Assembly (NCBI GenBank): GCA_965228265.1
Contig: OZ245804.1
Location: 1-64,000 of the forward strand
Origin: GCA-2732755 sp965228265
Lineage (GTDB): Bacteria > Planctomycetota > Phycisphaerae > Phycisphaerales > UBA1924
Reading direction: 5' to 3'
DNA length: 64,000 bases
Part shown: positions 9,380-18,514 of the stretch, piece by piece
Numbering within the stretch: the first letter of the stretch is position 1
Layout: each line of letters starts with the position of its first letter
Program-made: the position numbers and the translations under genes
The notes under the pieces: model-generated
Databases searched by the model: none
Seen by the model: the letters and a program-made list of their open reading frames with translations, nothing else
Told to the model about the DNA's origin: nothing

Positions 9380-10642
9380 TTAGGCAAGACCCCGCACGGG
9401 TCGCCTGCGTTTGGTCAGATCAGCCAGCGTCATCAGCAACTCCGCGTGCCTCGCGCTGGCGCCCCGCTGGGCCTCCACACACGCCCTCGCGTTCTCGCCC
9501 AGCTTCCGCCGCTCGTCCCGATCGCGGATCAGACGCTCCAGATCCGCCGCCAGTGATCGCCTCGTCGACCTCGCCAGCCCCCCCGCTTTCTCCAAAACGC
9601 CGACGATTTCCGTAAAATCCCCGACGCTCGGCCCGATGAGGGTCGCCTTGCCCAGGGCCGCCGGCTCGGTCGGGTCCGAGCCGAACTGATCCCCGAACGA
9701 CCGCCCCATCACGACCAGGTCCGCCAGCTCGTACGCGTGGCGCAGCTCCCCGATCGTGTCGAGCAGGAACCGCGTCGCGCCCGCCCGCCGCTCGCCCGTC
9801 GACCGCCGCACACACTCGCCGAGCGCCAACGCCGCGCCGTCGAACCGCTCCGGCTTGCGCGGGGCGCACAGCAGCTGCACGCCCGCGGGGCACGCCTCGT
9901 TCAGCAGTTCCTCCTCGCCCGGGCCGGTGCTGCCAGCGACGATCAGCGGCTTGTCCCGGTCGATCCCGAGCGCCTCGGCCAGTTCCTCGGCCTTGCCCGG
10001 ATCCCGCGAGAGGTTCGCCGCGTCCCACTTCATCGAACCCGTGACCACGACCTTCCGGGTGCCCATCTTGCGAAAACGCCCCGCGTACGTCGCGTCCTGC
10101 GCCCCCACAACCGAGAGCGATTCGAACAAGCCGCCCACGACCCGCTTGGCGCGGTGATACCCCTCGAACGATCGCTCGCTCAGCCTGCCGTTGATGATGC
10201 ACACCGGGATGTCCCGCCGACGACACGCGAGCGTGAGATTGGGCCAGACCTCCAGCTCAACCAAGCCGACAACGTCGGGCCTGACCCGCTTCAGGAAACG
10301 CTCGACACCCCACGAGAAGTCCATCGGCATGCGCCCGACCTCCGCGACGTCTCCGTACAGCTCCTTGGCGCGCGCCAGCCCCGTGTCCGTCGAGGCGCAC
10401 ACCACCACCTGCGCCCGCTCGGCGAGCATCGGCACGAGCGTGCGCAATGCGTTGACCTCACCCACAGACACCGCGTGCAGGAGCACCCGCCTGCGGCTTG
10501 TCGCCTCAGGCTTCGGCTCGATCGTGATCCCCAGACGCTCGGACCAACCGCGACGAGCCTTGCGTGCAAGCGCCGGCGACGCGGCAACAGCTGCAACCAG
10601 ATATGCGGCATCAACCGGGTTCAAAGCACATCTCTCCGGCAC
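9380..10642 (-). CDS. waaA: 3-deoxy-D-manno-octulosonic acid (Kdo) transferase
   Basis: 420 residues, GT30-type WaaA/KdtA, which attaches Kdo to lipid A on the inner membrane. Diagnostic motifs: LLHAVSVGEVNA (N-terminal catalytic region with the essential Glu), VELEVWPNLTLACRRR, CIINGRLSERSFEGY, IVAGSTGPGEEE, CAPRKPERFD and the C-terminal donor site VVMGRSFGDQFGSDPTEPAALG. The N-terminus is only weakly hydrophobic compared with E. coli WaaA. The start is GTG at 10642; a shorter start is possible. With kdsA in this window it shows a Kdo-containing LPS. Confidence 0.93.
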   Translation of the reverse strand: MPERCALNPVDAAYLVAAVAASPALARKARRGWSERLGITIEPKPEATSRRRVLLHAVSVGEVNALRTLVPMLAERAQVVVCASTDTGLARAKELYGDVAEVGRMPMDFSWGVERFLKRVRPDVVGLVELEVWPNLTLACRRRDIPVCIINGRLSERSFEGYHRAKRVVGGLFESLSVVGAQDATYAGRFRKMGTRKVVVTGSMKWDAANLSRDPGKAEELAEALGIDRDKPLIVAGSTGPGEEELLNEACPAGVQLLCAPRKPERFDGAALALGECVRRSTGERRAGATRFLLDTIGELRHAYELADLVVMGRSFGDQFGSDPTEPAALGKATLIGPSVGDFTEIVGVLEKAGGLARSTRRSLAADLERLIRDRDERRKLGENARACVEAQRGASARHAELLMTLADLTKRRRPVRGLA

Positions 10643-10749
10643 CCAGACACGGGCCCCTGATCATACTCGGCGTTTCTTTCCACGCGAACGCAGGAATACA
10701 CGCCCCACCGACCTTGTTCGTCCGTCAACCACCCGAGGCGAGCCACACC

Positions 10750-11184
10750 ATGCAGACACACCGGTCCACAACACTCACCGCCGCTCGATGGGCCGCAAAG
10801 CTCGTCGCCGTCTTCTTCCTCTCCGTCACCGGCTTCGTGCCCAAGTTCACCGGCATGGCGGGCCCGCTTGCCGACAAACTCCCCGGCGGCTGGCCCGTCG
10901 TCATCGCCATCGGCGTCATGGAACTCGTGACCGTCGTTGCCATCCTCGTCCCGCGCACCGCCTTCTTCGGCTCCGTGCTCGCCGTCTTCACCATGCTCGG
11001 CGCGATCGCCAGCCACATCGTCGGCCCCGTCGGCATCGAGGGCGATTTCCTCGGCGTCTTCATCGCCGCCATCATCACGCTTGCCGCCGCACTCACCGCA
11101 TCGCTGCTCGAGTTCAACAAGGCCGGCGGCCTCTCGGGCGTGCTGCCCAGGCGAATCAACCACCACACCGCACCCGAAGCCTGA
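10750..11184 (+). CDS. DoxX-like small membrane protein
   Basis: 144 residues with four hydrophobic helices: about 12-30 (AAKLVAVFFLSVTGFVPKFT), 45-62, 66-88 and 95-115. The sequence FFLSVTGFVPKFTGMAGPLADKLP and the helix order match the DoxX family. Members are inner-membrane proteins tied to quinone or redox chemistry, but the function here is unknown. Stops 5 bp before the convergent ppc stop; there is no terminator between them. The frame remains open upstream to 10564 but that region overlaps waaA and has no ribosome-binding site. Confidence 0.72.
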   Translation: MQTHRSTTLTAARWAAKLVAVFFLSVTGFVPKFTGMAGPLADKLPGGWPVVIAIGVMELVTVVAILVPRTAFFGSVLAVFTMLGAIASHIVGPVGIEGDFLGVFIAAIITLAAALTASLLEFNKAGGLSGVLPRRINHHTAPEA

Positions 11185-11189
11185 CCCGC

Positions 11190-13859
11190 TCATCCCGTCG
11201 ACTGCATCGCAGCCGCGATCCCGTTGATCGTCGACTGAATCGCCGCGCGGAGCTCCTCCTCATCGCCCTTGCCCGCACGCTGCCGCGAGAGCAACTCGAC
11301 CTGGATCAGATTCAGCACGTCCGTCCACGGGTTGCGCTCGGCGATCGCTCGTTCGATCGCCGGCGCGTGCGCCAGCAGCGAGGGCCGGCCAGTCAAACGC
11401 AGGACCGCCGAAGTCGTCGACTCGTACTCCTCCTCGATCATCCGCATGACGGCCGCGTGCTCGCCCGATAGCGCCGCGTACCGCCGAACGATCGGCAGCC
11501 TCGCGCGTGCCAGCTCCTGCGAGGTGTTCGCCAAAAGCGTCCCGAGGAACGGGCTCTTGGCGTGCCCGGCAGCAAAGTCCGCCGCCGATCGGCCCTCGGC
11601 GTCTTCCGCGTTCAGGGCCGTGCCCACACCGAACCAGCCCGGCACGAGCGCCCGGATCTGAATCCACGAGAACCCCCACGGGATCGCGCGCAGATTCTCG
11701 AACGCCATCGTCTTGCCCGCACGCGACACGGGCCTGCTCGCGATCGGGAGTGAACCGATCTGCGCGATCGGCGTCGTCGCGACGAACCAGTCCCAGAACT
11801 CAGGGTGATCGATCAACTCGCGGTACCGCTTCATCGCGCGGCCGGCGAGCACACCGATAGCATCGATCAGCTCCGACTCCCCGTTCGCCTCGTCCCTTGG
11901 CGTTCCCTCGCAGAGCAGAGCCGCGTTGACGATCTGCTCGAGGTGCCTGTGCGCCATCTGCGGCAAGGCGTACCGGAACGAGATCACCTCGCCCTGCTCG
12001 GTAAACCGGAGCGAACCCGACCGCGCGTGTGCCGGGGCCGCCAGCATCGCCCGACCCGCGCGACCACCACCACGCCCGACCGTCCCGCCGCGCCCGTGGA
12101 AGAACCTGATCCGCACGCCCCGCTCATTGCCCACGCCCGCGACCGACTCCTGCGCCCGCTGGAGCGCGTAGTTGGCCATCAGGAAACCGCCATCCTTGTT
12201 GGAATCCGAGTACCCCAGCATAATTTCCTGCTCGGGATGCTCCTCGCTCGACGTCGCCCGCGTGTGCTGCGCGAACAGCCCGTCGTCGAGCATCTCCGCC
12301 ACAATCCCCGGCGCCCGCTCCAGGTCGTCGATCGTCTCGAACAACGGCACTACCTGCACCCGCGCCACCAGCTTGCCGCCCGGCTCCTGCCACACAAGGC
12401 CCGCTTCCTTCATCAGCAGCAGCACCTCGTACAGATCGCTCAGCCCGTGCGTCATCGAAACGATCCACGAACGCACCGCCTTCGCGTCACGCTCGAGCGC
12501 CTCGGCGACCACACCCAGCGTGTCGAAAATCTCCCGCGCTTCGGGCGAGAGCTCCGCGTGCACCGGCCGCAAAGGCCTCGGTGTACGCAGCTCACGCCTG
12601 AGCAGCTCCAGCTTGGCCTCCTCTGACAAGGCCGCGTAGTCATCCTCCGCGCCCGCAAGCCGCAGCAGTTCCCCCACCGCCGCCTCGTGCACCGAGCTGT
12701 GCTGACGGAGGTCCAGCGTCGCAACCCGGAGCCCGAACGCCCGCGCCCTCACGATCGCATCGACCAACGGGCCGGCGTTCGCGTTCTTCACCAGCCCCAC
12801 GCGCAAAAGCTCGGCGCGCAGCGTCACCAGATCATGCTCCAGATCAGCCGTCGTGTACGCGCTGTCCTCCCTGATCGCCTGGCGGATCTCCATGATCCGC
12901 AGCCGCAACGGCTCGAACCGCTGATGCTCGGCGACACTCACCTCTTCCGACAACGCCCGGCACCGACCCGCGGGCAGATCGATATCCACCAGCTTCTCCG
13001 AAACGCTCAGCTCGCGCTGGAGCGCATAAAGCGACGCGTCCCAGAGCTTCACGGCACTCTCACGCATCGCGCGGAATGCCTGGCGCGTCACCTCGGCCGT
13101 CACCTTCGGGTTGCCGTCGCGGTCGCCCCCGATCCATGTGCGATAGCTCAGGTACGCGGGCAGATCCGCCGCCGTTTCGTCCTCCCCGATCGCTCTTGCC
13201 AGATCGCCTGCAAGCCTGGGCACGATGTCCCAGATCGTCGTCGTCAGGAAATAGATCCCGTTGCGAATCTCGTCGAACACGTCCAGCCGCCTCGAACGAA
13301 CCATGTCCGTCACAAGCAGCGACGACACCAGCTGGCACACCCGGTCGTGTATGTCCTGATGCTCCTCCGGGATCAGCCGCTTGTCATCGAGGCGGTACAA
13401 CTCCAACGCGATCTGGGTCTGCTTGTCGAGCACCGAGCGCCGGCGAGCCTCGGTCGGGTGAGCCGTCAAGGTGGGCTGGATGTTGAGCCGATCCGCGATG
13501 CCGCGCAGCGACTCGTCCGACACCCCCATCCGGCGCAGCTCGGCGACCGCCGCCGCGACCGACTCGGGCCTTGGCGCTTCCGGCGTCGCGCGCTGCGAAC
13601 GCTCGCGGTTGATCCGGATAATGCTCAGCTGCTCGGCCTTATTGAGCAGGTGAAACCGAGCCGTCACGAATCGTGTGACCGCGGCCAGTTCATCGATGCC
13701 GAGCCGCCCGATCCGCTCAGCCGCCTCATCCAGCGCCGCCTCGGTGTCCGAGCCGCAGATCTCCGCCAGCTCTCCCGCCTGCTCGAACGCCCTCGGCAGA
13801 AGCCGACTCGACGCCTCGGAGAGTGCCTGATCAATCAGTGAGCGATCGTTTGATGTCAT
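11190..13859 (-). CDS. ppc: Phosphoenolpyruvate carboxylase
   Basis: 889 residues, full length for bacterial PEPC, which makes oxaloacetate from PEP and bicarbonate to refill the TCA cycle. Catalytic motifs are all seen: LTAHPTEARRRS with His134, GGDRDGNPKVT, MLGYSDSNKDGGFLMANY, the glycine loop FFHGRGGTVGRGGGR, and FTEQGEVISFRY. The C-terminus ends MQSTG rather than the usual QNTG/RNTG, keeping the terminal Thr-Gly. Start ATG 13859. Monocistronic by position, convergent with the DoxX gene. Confidence 0.97.
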   Translation of the reverse strand: MTSNDRSLIDQALSEASSRLLPRAFEQAGELAEICGSDTEAALDEAAERIGRLGIDELAAVTRFVTARFHLLNKAEQLSIIRINRERSQRATPEAPRPESVAAAVAELRRMGVSDESLRGIADRLNIQPTLTAHPTEARRRSVLDKQTQIALELYRLDDKRLIPEEHQDIHDRVCQLVSSLLVTDMVRSRRLDVFDEIRNGIYFLTTTIWDIVPRLAGDLARAIGEDETAADLPAYLSYRTWIGGDRDGNPKVTAEVTRQAFRAMRESAVKLWDASLYALQRELSVSEKLVDIDLPAGRCRALSEEVSVAEHQRFEPLRLRIMEIRQAIREDSAYTTADLEHDLVTLRAELLRVGLVKNANAGPLVDAIVRARAFGLRVATLDLRQHSSVHEAAVGELLRLAGAEDDYAALSEEAKLELLRRELRTPRPLRPVHAELSPEAREIFDTLGVVAEALERDAKAVRSWIVSMTHGLSDLYEVLLLMKEAGLVWQEPGGKLVARVQVVPLFETIDDLERAPGIVAEMLDDGLFAQHTRATSSEEHPEQEIMLGYSDSNKDGGFLMANYALQRAQESVAGVGNERGVRIRFFHGRGGTVGRGGGRAGRAMLAAPAHARSGSLRFTEQGEVISFRYALPQMAHRHLEQIVNAALLCEGTPRDEANGESELIDAIGVLAGRAMKRYRELIDHPEFWDWFVATTPIAQIGSLPIASRPVSRAGKTMAFENLRAIPWGFSWIQIRALVPGWFGVGTALNAEDAEGRSAADFAAGHAKSPFLGTLLANTSQELARARLPIVRRYAALSGEHAAVMRMIEEEYESTTSAVLRLTGRPSLLAHAPAIERAIAERNPWTDVLNLIQVELLSRQRAGKGDEEELRAAIQSTINGIAAAMQSTG

Positions 13860-14008
13860 GCCAGAGCGTACGACGCTTCCTCACGGGACAAGATCACACC
13901 TCAACCCGCACAAATACCTTTCAAAATCATGATGCATGGATCTCTGATCCATGTTAGATTCATCCAAGAACCACCCTGCTCCACTTCAGGCATCAGGAGA
14001 CGCCCGGA

Positions 14009-14989
14009 ATGCGATGTCAAAGGCCGAGTCGAACACGGAGCCACACCGGCTTCACACTCATCGAACTGCTTGTCGTGATCGCGATCATCGCGCTGCTCAT
14101 CGGGATCCTCCTCCCGGCTCTCGCCAAAGCACGACTCGCCGCCCAGAAAATGCTCGGCCAAGCCAACCACCGCAGCGTCCAGCAGGGACTGACCCTGTAC
14201 GCGGACCAGTTCGACGGCGAGATGCCCACGGGACACGACGCCTCGACCGGATCGTGGGCCTACTCCTGGCCCGCCCAGGTCCGACTGGGCATGGGCGGCG
14301 ATGACAAATCCATGGAAGTCTTCAGAAACCCAGGTGCCGGCAAAGACTTCCCCGTCGACTGGTACAAGTACCTCAGCGAACGCAGCAGATACCGCGCCCG
14401 CGACGGCATCGGGATGGACTTCGGCTACGCCGAGGACGAGATCATGGTCGTCCACCGACCCGGTCGATTCAACTTCCGCGATGTCGAGGGCGGCTTTGCC
14501 ACATTCAGCTTCGCGTGGAACGAATCGGGCACCGCAGACAGCTTCGTCACCGACCCCAAAGTCCCCGGCGCCACGCTCATGCTCGGCATGGGCATGCACG
14601 TCAACCCGCGCGACATGTTCTACTCGGACAACGCCGGCGAACGACGCGAAGCCGTCTCGCAATACGGCCCCCGCATCCACATGGTCCGCGAACCCTCAAA
14701 CATGATCGCCATCGCCGATTCGTTCGTCGACGTCAACAACGACCCCTGGGTCTCGCCGCTGGGCATCTACCCCGCCACACACCCGGGCGGCTACTTCGGA
14801 GGCCAGGCCAACTTCGCCTTCCTCGACGGCCACGTCGAAGCCCAACGCGTCACCGACTACACGCTCATCAACGATTCCGACTCAGGCCCCGGCAACGACT
14901 GGCAAAGCGAAACCGACGACCCTTCCCGCAAAGCCCGCATGCGCCGCTGGAACAACGACGGCAACCCGCACGTCGAATACTGGCAATAA
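14009..14989 (+). CDS. Type II/IV pilin-like protein with prepilin leader
   Basis: 326 residues. A prepilin peptidase site G14/FTLIE, with Glu at +5, is followed by the hydrophobic helix LLVVIAIIALLIGILLPAL. The rest is a globular exported domain with NFAFLDGHVEAQRV, the H-x-DG-type motif common in the large planctomycete pseudopilin families. AGGAG precedes ATG 14009. Planctomycetes carry many such proteins, so assignment to a pilus or a secretion system is not possible. It stands alone, downstream of divergent ppc. Confidence 0.85.
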   Translation: MRCQRPSRTRSHTGFTLIELLVVIAIIALLIGILLPALAKARLAAQKMLGQANHRSVQQGLTLYADQFDGEMPTGHDASTGSWAYSWPAQVRLGMGGDDKSMEVFRNPGAGKDFPVDWYKYLSERSRYRARDGIGMDFGYAEDEIMVVHRPGRFNFRDVEGGFATFSFAWNESGTADSFVTDPKVPGATLMLGMGMHVNPRDMFYSDNAGERREAVSQYGPRIHMVREPSNMIAIADSFVDVNNDPWVSPLGIYPATHPGGYFGGQANFAFLDGHVEAQRVTDYTLINDSDSGPGNDWQSETDDPSRKARMRRWNNDGNPHVEYWQ

Positions 14990-15001
14990 CCAAAGGACAA
15001 A

Positions 15002-15075
15002 TGGGCAAGCGGGGACTCGAACCCCGGACCCTCCGCTTGTAAGGCGGATGCTCTAGCCAACTGAGCTACTCGCCC
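15002..15075 (-). tRNA. tRNA-Val (UAC)
   Basis: Minus strand: acceptor GGGCGAG pairs with CTTGCCC (one G-T), D-arm AGCTCAGTTGGCTAGAGC, anticodon loop CTTACAA gives UAC, T-arm GGTTCGAGTCC. Discriminator A, no encoded CCA. It sits just 5' to kdsA on the other strand. Confidence 0.97.
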
Positions 15076-15114
15076 GGCTTGTGAACCATAGCCGCCCCGC
15101 TCCTACCCTTGCCC

Positions 15115-15969
15115 ATGACAAGCACCAATCGCATCTGCCGGGTCGGGAACATCGCCATCGGTCAAGGCCAGCCCCTGGCGATCATCGCCGGGCCGTGCGT
15201 GATCGAGTCCTTCGAGCAGGGGCTCATGATCGGCAAGACCATCAAGGCCGTTTGCGAAAGTCTCGGCCTGCCCTACGTCTTCAAGGCCTCTTTCGACAAA
15301 GCCAACCGCTCGAGCATCACCAGCTACCGCGGCCCGGGCCTCGCCGAAGGGCTCGACTGGATCAGCCGCATCGGCAAGGAACTGGGCGTCCCCACCACCA
15401 CCGACATCCACGAGCCCCATCAGGCCGACGCGATCGCCGAGGCCATCGACCTCATCCAGATCCCCGCCTTCCTCTGCCGACAGACCGACCTGCTGCTCGC
15501 CGCGGGACAGGCCGCAAAGCAACACAACCGCGCAATCAACACCAAGAAGGGTCAGTTCCTCTCCCCCGCCGAGATGGTCGGCCCCGTCGCCAAGCTCGAG
15601 GAAGCGGGCCTCTCCAACCAGATGCTCACCGAGCGCGGCACGTTCTTCGGCTACCACCGCCTCGTCAACGACTTCACGGGACTGGGCGATCTCATGGAAC
15701 TGCCTGCTCCAGCCGGATCACCACCCGTCTGCTTCGACGTCACCCACTCGACCCAGCTTCCCGGCTCTGGCACACAGACCGGCGGCCGGCCCGAACGCGC
15801 TCCGCTGCTCGCCAGAGCCGCCACAGCCGCAGGCGTCCACGCGCTCTTCATCGAAACCCACCCCGACCCGAGCAAGGCCAAGTCCGACGGCGCCACGGTC
15901 CTCCCCCTCGACATCGCCTCGGACATCATCACCACCTGCGCCCGCATCCGCAAAGCAATGACTTCCTAA
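15115..15969 (+). CDS. kdsA: 3-deoxy-8-phosphooctulonate (Kdo-8-P) synthase
   Basis: 284 residues from ATG 15115 (a TTG two codons upstream is also possible). Makes Kdo-8-phosphate from PEP and arabinose-5-phosphate for LPS. Motifs: AIIAGPCVIES, FKASFDKANRSS, PTTTDIHEPHQA, IQIPAFLCRQTDLL, KKGQFLSPAEM, FDVTHSTQLPG and the C-terminal HPDPSKAKSDGAT. The Asn of KANRSS and the Cys-free CVIES region do not by themselves settle whether it is metal-dependent. The stop codon TAA forms the first bases of a 7-bp tandem repeat. Confidence 0.96.
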   Translation: MTSTNRICRVGNIAIGQGQPLAIIAGPCVIESFEQGLMIGKTIKAVCESLGLPYVFKASFDKANRSSITSYRGPGLAEGLDWISRIGKELGVPTTTDIHEPHQADAIAEAIDLIQIPAFLCRQTDLLLAAGQAAKQHNRAINTKKGQFLSPAEMVGPVAKLEEAGLSNQMLTERGTFFGYHRLVNDFTGLGDLMELPAPAGSPPVCFDVTHSTQLPGSGTQTGGRPERAPLLARAATAAGVHALFIETHPDPSKAKSDGATVLPLDIASDIITTCARIRKAMTS

Positions 15970-16022
15970 TACCCAATACCCAATGCCCAATGCCTAATGC
16001 CTAATGCCTAATGCCTGATGCT
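15967..16022. repeat. Eight-copy 7-bp tandem repeat (YAATRCC)
   Basis: Eight contiguous heptamers from the kdsA stop codon: TAATACC, CAATACC, CAATGCC twice, TAATGCC three times, then TGATGCT. The unit changes only at its first and fifth bases until the last copy, which marks slippage-type expansion. It lies between the kdsA stop and the rpmA terminator and is non-coding. Confidence 0.9.
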
Positions 16023-16029
16023 TTGCTCG

Positions 16030-16060
16030 AAAAGAAAAAGCCGACCCATATGGGCCGGCT
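16030..16060 (-). terminator. Rho-independent terminator of rpmA
   Basis: On the minus strand GCCGGCCC-ATAT-GGGTCGGC (16059-16040) forms an 8-bp stem with one G-U pair and a 4-base loop, followed by TTTTTCTTT (16039-16031). It lies 67 bp after the rpmA stop. Confidence 0.88.
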
Positions 16061-16126
16061 CATTCGTCTCTCTCATCAACCTTGGCTCGCACCTTGGCTG
16101 ATCTCTCTCATCCCATGGTTGGATGA

Positions 16127-16423
16127 TTAGTTGGCTTTGGCCCCGATGAACTCGCGGAGCGACTTGGGCTTGGCGATCTCCGCGTCGTACGGATCGATGT
16201 GCACGCGTCGGCCCTGGAAGACCACGCGACCGAGGCCCGTCGAGTAGAGCGTGTCGTCGTTGCCCCGGCGGACCAGGAAGCCCGGGAGGAACTTCGTGCC
16301 GTTCTGACGAACGATGATCGAGCCAGGCTTGGCCGTCTCACCGCCGTAGAGCTTGATCCCGAGATACTGCGGGTTGGAATCGCGACCGTTGCGGGTCGAG
16401 CCCTGTCCCTTTTTGTGTGCCAT
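16127..16423 (-). CDS. rpmA: 50S ribosomal protein L27
   Basis: 98 residues. N-terminus AHKKGQGSTRNGRDSNPQ is the L27 signature that reaches the peptidyl-transferase centre; it starts directly at Ala after Met, without the Firmicutes-type cleaved extension. Followed by LGIKLYGGETAKPGSIIVRQ, typical for the family. Normally rplU precedes rpmA; here the upstream gene is an unrelated exported protein, so rplU lies elsewhere. A strong terminator follows. Confidence 0.98.
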   Translation of the reverse strand: MAHKKGQGSTRNGRDSNPQYLGIKLYGGETAKPGSIIVRQNGTKFLPGFLVRRGNDDTLYSTGLGRVVFQGRRVHIDPYDAEIAKPKSLREFIGAKAN

Positions 16424-16494
16424 GACGACGTTCCTTAGCTACTCAAAGCCCCCACAGGACCGGCCTGCGGGGTGGAAAGGATCCTAGACCGGAA

Positions 16495-17133
16495 TTAGCG
16501 CATGATCCAGCGTTCGTCCCGGGGCTTGAGCGGCTCCGAGCCCCGGAGCTCCAACGAACCCGGGATGTCATACTGGACCATGTACGTCTTGCGGAGCACG
16601 ATCTCACGCTTCTCGCCCGACTCCGGGTCGGGAAGCTCGATCCGGGCCGTCTCACCGCTAAAGCCCGTCGCGTACACCGAAACCTCGTCGATATCCATGT
16701 CGCCCACGGGCCAGACCACCAGCCCGTCCTTGGCGTTCTCCTTGCCCTGGAGCAGGGTCCCGAGGATCGCGATCTGGTCCTCGAGCAGCGGGTTCCCGAG
16801 GCGGTCGAGCAGCTCAAGCCGGACCGCACGGGGCACATCCCGACCGGCACGGAAAAGCTCGCCCTCATCGGTGCCCAGCTCGAAGATCGGGGCAAACTGG
16901 AGATCCTGTCCCGAGTTGTTGGTCACCCGGTAGGTCATGTAGTAATACACCTGAGGCTCATGGCCCTCGATGTCCACCATCGCCACACGCAACGGCCCGA
17001 CATCGATGTCCAGCTGCCAGCGTTTGGGCAGGGGATCGGGCTCGGGCGGACGGGTCCAGGCAAGGGCGGTCAGGCTCAGAGCAGCCAGAACACAGGCAAT
17101 ACAGGCCGACAGCCGCGAACGGGTCGTGGACAT
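16495..17133 (-). CDS. Exported protein of unknown function
   Basis: 212 residues from ATG 17133, with GGAG nine bases upstream. An N-terminal signal sequence (about residues 7-26, RLSACIACVLAALSLTALAW) precedes a beta-rich domain with VYYYMTYRVTNNSGQDLQFAP, a pattern of immunoglobulin-like strands describing measured or summed values, and Asp/Glu-rich loops. I do not recognise the family; similar short exported proteins are common in planctomycetes. Upstream of rpmA by 71 bp on the same strand, so it may be co-transcribed with it. Divergent from the GNAT gene. Confidence 0.75.
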   Translation of the reverse strand: MSTTRSRLSACIACVLAALSLTALAWTRPPEPDPLPKRWQLDIDVGPLRVAMVDIEGHEPQVYYYMTYRVTNNSGQDLQFAPIFELGTDEGELFRAGRDVPRAVRLELLDRLGNPLLEDQIAILGTLLQGKENAKDGLVVWPVGDMDIDEVSVYATGFSGETARIELPDPESGEKREIVLRKTYMVQYDIPGSLELRGSEPLKPRDERWIMR

Positions 17134-17226
17134 GAGACAATTCTCCGGGTCCGGAGGCCGATCGAGGCGCCGCCCACCCGGGCACGCCGAACTCGGCCTC
17201 CACGAGCGTAGTCTACAGCCAATCGC

Positions 17227-18261
17227 ATGACCACACACCCCCGCCATCCCGAGAGCCTCTCAAACGCCGCAAACCCCGTCCCATCGCGCGTGCCGGCGGA
17301 TCGACACATCGAGGCAGCCGCCAGGCTCCTGCCCGCCCCGCCCCACCAGCGTGAACAGATCGCACGACAGTTCCTCGCCGGGGTCAGAGCCGCCGGGTAC
17401 GACCTCTCCAATATGTGGTGCACCATCGACCCCGCTGATACCAAATCGCGGATTCGCGAAGCCTGTCTCGCGATCGAGGGACCGGGCAAAACCGCGATGT
17501 GCTTCCTTTCCGGGCCCGAATCGGGCGAGACCGACGACAGCCGTGACGCCGAGCGGGGCTTGTGCCTGCGCTCCATGGTCGATCACCTCGACCCGGCCCG
17601 GATCAGCCTCGCGCAGGCGCTGCCCGAGCTGCACGAATCCTGGGCAGTCCGGGCCTACGAACACGCTCGATTCACACACGCGGGCGATCTCTCCTACATG
17701 GAACTCGAACTCCGAAACCGACGCCGGAAACAGCCCCCACACCCCTCAAAGCCCATCAGCTGGCCCGCGGGCATCGAAACGCGATCCGTGCGAGACCCGT
17801 ACACGAACGACCGCGACAACCTGCTCCGCGTCCTTGAGAGCTCGTACATCGACACACTCGACTGTCCCGAGCTCTGCGGCCTGCGCGCCACCGACGACGT
17901 GCTCGAGAGCCATCTCTCCACCGGCGCGTTCGATCCGTCGCTCTGGACGCTCGCTTTCGAGGGTGAGACACCGATAGGCTGTAGTCTGGTGAGCCCCATC
18001 CCCGAGAACGGGTCTGCCGAGCTTGTGTACATCGGGCTTTCCCCGAGTGGGCGCGGGCGAGGCCTCGGGCGCGCACTGCTCGAACACTCGATCACGCAAC
18101 TGCAACAACACCGCATCGAACGCCTTGTGTGCGCTGTTGATCGGCGCAATCAACCCGCTGTGCGCCTCTACGAGAGCCTAGGTTTTCAGGTGTTTTCAGC
18201 GCGCAGCGCCTGGGTGCACCCCGTGCGCGCAACGTCAACGCATGTGGGCGAAAGTGTGTGA
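17227..18261 (+). CDS. GNAT-family N-acetyltransferase
   Basis: 344 residues. The C-terminal third is a GNAT acetyl-CoA domain: LVYIGLSPSGRGRGLGRALL contains the pyrophosphate-binding RGRGLG loop, and NQPAVRLYESLGFQVFSAR is the motif B region. The first about 180 residues are a poorly conserved domain possibly derived from a second GNAT unit, as in mycothiol-synthase-like proteins. Substrate unknown. It is the gene immediately upstream of dnaA. Confidence 0.82.
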   Translation: MTTHPRHPESLSNAANPVPSRVPADRHIEAAARLLPAPPHQREQIARQFLAGVRAAGYDLSNMWCTIDPADTKSRIREACLAIEGPGKTAMCFLSGPESGETDDSRDAERGLCLRSMVDHLDPARISLAQALPELHESWAVRAYEHARFTHAGDLSYMELELRNRRRKQPPHPSKPISWPAGIETRSVRDPYTNDRDNLLRVLESSYIDTLDCPELCGLRATDDVLESHLSTGAFDPSLWTLAFEGETPIGCSLVSPIPENGSAELVYIGLSPSGRGRGLGRALLEHSITQLQQHRIERLVCAVDRRNQPAVRLYESLGFQVFSARSAWVHPVRATSTHVGESV

Positions 18262-18263
18262 AG

Positions 18264-18297
18264 CGTGGATAAAGAACTTTTCGGTGCGCAAGTTCTT
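18264..18297. promoter_or_regulatory. DnaA-box-like site and inverted repeat upstream of dnaA
   Basis: CGTGGATAA (18264-18272) is the reverse complement of TTATCCACG, one base from the consensus DnaA box. Next to it AAGAACTT (18272-18279) and AAGTTCTT (18290-18297) form a perfect 8-bp inverted repeat. This may be an autoregulatory site. The rest of 18298-18514 shows no further clear boxes or AT-rich unwinding stretch, so an origin here is not supported. Confidence 0.35.
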
Positions 18298-18514
18298 ATG
18301 CAGCGGACGCCAGCGGCTTGGCATGCGGCTTTTCAAAGACCGACTCGATTGCTGCCGAGCCTTTCATGCCCTACGCTGACTCCCGCTGCACGGAGCGCGG
18401 CGAGGCCCGGATCGGGCCGCTCTTGGGGCAAGGACAGCGATCACCAACACGAGTCGTGAAGCGGCCGGGCGAATCGGGCTCACCCGATTGCGCAGGCGAT
18501 CAGAGCGCTCACGA

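Noticed and set aside
18298..18514. Possible chromosomal origin upstream of dnaA
   Set aside because: Only one near-consensus DnaA box just upstream, no box array or AT-rich stretch, so not called.
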